Positions 58,564 to 60,257 of a DNA stretch of 60,257 nt are shown one piece after another. Below the pieces are notes generated by a model. It was not told the DNA's origin. It did no database searches and saw only the letters and a program-made list of their open reading frames with translations. Source of the stretch: Leyella stercorea (lineage in GTDB: Bacteria; Bacteroidota; Bacteroidia; Bacteroidales; Bacteroidaceae); the NCBI RefSeq assembly GCF_021531655.1, contig NZ_JADYUF010000020.1:1-60257 (forward strand), given 5' to 3'. Each line of letters starts with the position of its first letter. Position 1 is the first letter of the stretch. The translations under genes and the position numbers were made by a program.

Positions 58564-60027
58564 ATGAGAATAGGATTTGACAACGAGAAGTATCAGAAAA
58601 TTCAGTCTGAGCACATTAAGGAGCGCATCTCACAGTTTGACGGAAAATTGTATCTCGAACTGGGAGGCAAGCTCTTCGACGACCATCACGCAAGCAGAGT
58701 ACTGCCTGGATTTACACCCGACAGCAAGTTGCGCATGTTCCAGAAACTAAGTGACAGCATCGAGATTGTAATGGTGATTAGTGCCACTGACATCGAGAAG
58801 AACAAGAAGCGTGCCGACCTCGGCATCACTTACGATGAGGATGTGCTGCGTCTGCGTGGCGAATTCCAGAATCGAGGCTTCATGGTTGGCTCGGTTGTCA
58901 TCACTCATTACAACGGTCAGCCAGCTGCCACAGCCTTCCGTCAGCGACTGGAGCGCGAAGGTATCAAGACCTATTACCATTATCTTATAGAGGGCTATCC
59001 TCATAATGTGAGCCTTATTGCTTCTGACGAGGGCTTCGGCAAGAACGATTACGTAGAGACAGAGCGTCCGCTTGTCATCGTTACAGCCCCAGGTCCCGGT
59101 AGCGGTAAGATGGCTGTATGCTTGAGCCAGCTCTACAACGAAAACAAGCGTGGCGTGCGTGCCGGTTATGCCAAGTTCGAGACCTTCCCGGTGTGGAACC
59201 TTCCGCTCAAGCATCCCGTCAACATAGCCTACGAGGCAGCCACTGCCGACCTCAACGATGTCAACATGATCGACCCCTTCCATCTTGAGGCTTATGGCAA
59301 GACTGCCATCAACTACAATCGCGACATCGAAATCTTCCCCGTGCTCAACGCTCTCTTCGAGGGTATCTACGGCACCAATCCATACAAGTCGCCTACAGAC
59401 ATGGGTGTTAATATGGTGGGATTCTGCATCAGCGACGACGATGCATGCTGCGAAGCTTCCAAGAACGAGATAGTACGCCGCTACTACGATGCCACCAACA
59501 AGCTTGCACGTGGCGCTTGCAACGAGGCGGAGATAGCCAAGATACAGATGCTGTTCAATCAGGCTAAGATTACAACCGACTTCCGACGCACCACAACGGC
59601 TGCCAAGAACTACAAGAAGCTTACCGGACATACGTCGTCGGCTATCGAACTTGAAGACGGTACTATCATCACAGCCAAGTCGAGCGAACTGCTCGGATGT
59701 TCGGCTGCACTTCTGCTTAATGTGATGAAGCATCTTGCAGGAATCGATCATAGCTTGAAACTCCTCCCGCAGTCGCTCATCGAACCGATACAGTACACCA
59801 AAATCAACTATCTCGGTGGACGCAACCCGCGACTCCATACTGACGAAGTACTTGTGGCGTTGTCGGTGCTTTCGGAGAACGATGAGAACTGCCGTCGTGC
59901 ATTGCAGCAGCTGCCAAAGCTCCGTGGATGCCAGGTTCACTGCACAGTAATGCTCAGCGATGTCGATCAGAAGATATTCAAGAAGCTTGGCGTAAACCTC
60001 ACTTGTGAGCCTATTCTTAAGAAATAA
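58564..60027 (+). CDS. DUF1846 family protein
   Basis: A 487-residue protein of the DUF1846 family, which is full length here. It starts GFDNEKYQKIQSEHIKERI, and PLVIVTAPGPGSGKMAVCLSQLY near residue 170 is a P-loop-like ATP site; MGVNMVGFCISDDDACCEASKNEI follows near residue 280. Structural work on the family showed a nucleotide-binding fold, but the reaction is unknown. The 22-bp repeat array stands directly upstream of its promoter. Codon use is biased to high expression. Confidence 0.92.
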   Translation: MRIGFDNEKYQKIQSEHIKERISQFDGKLYLELGGKLFDDHHASRVLPGFTPDSKLRMFQKLSDSIEIVMVISATDIEKNKKRADLGITYDEDVLRLRGEFQNRGFMVGSVVITHYNGQPAATAFRQRLEREGIKTYYHYLIEGYPHNVSLIASDEGFGKNDYVETERPLVIVTAPGPGSGKMAVCLSQLYNENKRGVRAGYAKFETFPVWNLPLKHPVNIAYEAATADLNDVNMIDPFHLEAYGKTAINYNRDIEIFPVLNALFEGIYGTNPYKSPTDMGVNMVGFCISDDDACCEASKNEIVRRYYDATNKLARGACNEAEIAKIQMLFNQAKITTDFRRTTTAAKNYKKLTGHTSSAIELEDGTIITAKSSELLGCSAALLLNVMKHLAGIDHSLKLLPQSLIEPIQYTKINYLGGRNPRLHTDEVLVALSVLSENDENCRRALQQLPKLRGCQVHCTVMLSDVDQKIFKKLGVNLTCEPILKK

Positions 60028-60090
60028 TACGGTTTTTTAGTAAAAGAATGTTAAAATAGGTATGCTTTTTAAACTTTTTCGCGCAAAAGC
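60028..60090. other. Spacer between DUF1846 and the rrn promoter
   Basis: AT-rich, with a T run at 60033-60039. No stem strong enough to call a terminator. Confidence 0.4.
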
Positions 60091-60257
60091 TTTGGTGGTT
60101 AAGCAAAAAGTCATACCTTTGCATCTGCTTTCGGGTTGAAAATTCCGCGGCTAACTGAGGGGAAATAAAACCGAAAGATATAAGAGAAAGAGTTCTTTGA
60201 AAAGATTTACATAAGACAGATAAAGTAGTACAAGAAGCGAGAATGAAGAAATTCGTT
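60091..60257 (+). promoter_or_regulatory. rRNA operon promoter and leader
   Basis: TTTG (60091-60094), exactly 19 bp, TACCTTTG (60114-60121) is a perfect promoter. The leader carries GAGTTCTTTGAAAAGATTTA and GTAGTACAAGAAGCGAGAAT, motifs known from Bacteroidales 16S leaders. The 16S gene should begin just after the window. Confidence 0.8.

Overview
The window looks like chromosome from a Bacteroidales bacterium, most probably a Prevotella-like gut or oral anaerobe. The evidence is the Bacteroidetes promoter signature (-33 TTTG, about 19-20 bp, -7 TAnnTTTG) ahead of many genes, the near absence of Shine-Dalgarno sites, a SusC/SusD pair, an NADP-type GdhA next to citrate synthase, the NifU-like/GGGtGRT pair, ThrE, a DUF1846 protein and the rsfS-ftsH-cdsA order. 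The right end carries a perfect rrn-type promoter and a leader that should lead into a 16S rRNA gene just outside the window.

Layout. 1-6.8 kb: a DUF4143 ATPase behind a repeat array, a probable small RNA, gltA-gdhA, and a PIF1-like helicase. 7-17.3 kb: a glycan-use region (HAD phosphatase, SGNH esterase, YhcH/NanQ-type protein, GH20 hexosaminidase; then a polysaccharide flippase and a SusC/SusD pair). 17.5-23.6 kb: NifU-like + GGGtGRT operon whose 3' end is an insertion hot spot holding RhuM, an EcoRI-type adenine methylase with a DUF262-HNH protein, a RhuM fragment and repeated copies of the host gene's 3' end and terminator. 23.6-32.9 kb: FMN-binding protein + NadB, PepT, a second DUF4143 ATPase behind another phased array, a KefB-like antiporter, a candidate ncRNA, and mtnN-luxS. 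33-40 kb: a tyrosine recombinase bracketed by 30-bp inverted repeats, then a collagen-like lipoprotein, a small lipoprotein and an OmpA-family protein. 40-43.5 kb: cdsA, ftsH, rsfS. 43.7-50.5 kb: two identical tRNA-Gln genes, a Fic protein, phased repeat arrays, a three-gene defence-like operon (membrane protein, DEDDh exonuclease, DUF262/DUF1524 protein) with a small WG-like protein upstream, a structured leader region and tRNA-Phe. 50.8-60.2 kb: thiL, punA, lpxK, sppA, ThrE, a YtxH/holin-like envelope cassette, DUF1846 and the rrn promoter.

The most striking system is an apparent phase switch at 33.2-34.8 kb. A recombinase gene sits inside a 1.34-kb segment with perfect 30-bp inverted ends. 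Just inside the left end is an outward-facing TAnnTTTG promoter that, in the orientation shown, runs into an intrinsic terminator. The 208-bp leader of the collagen-like surface lipoprotein on the other side has no canonical promoter. Inversion would point the promoter at the lipoprotein and would also swap the last residues of the recombinase, because one repeat lies inside its coding region. I read the sequenced state as OFF.

A second theme is repeats in step with the DNA helix: 11 bp, 21-22 bp and 32-33 bp periods in six places, mostly upstream of genes. Both DUF4143 ATPase genes have four direct repeats at 32 or 33 bp steps with the last one lying over the core promoter, which looks like a shared operator design.
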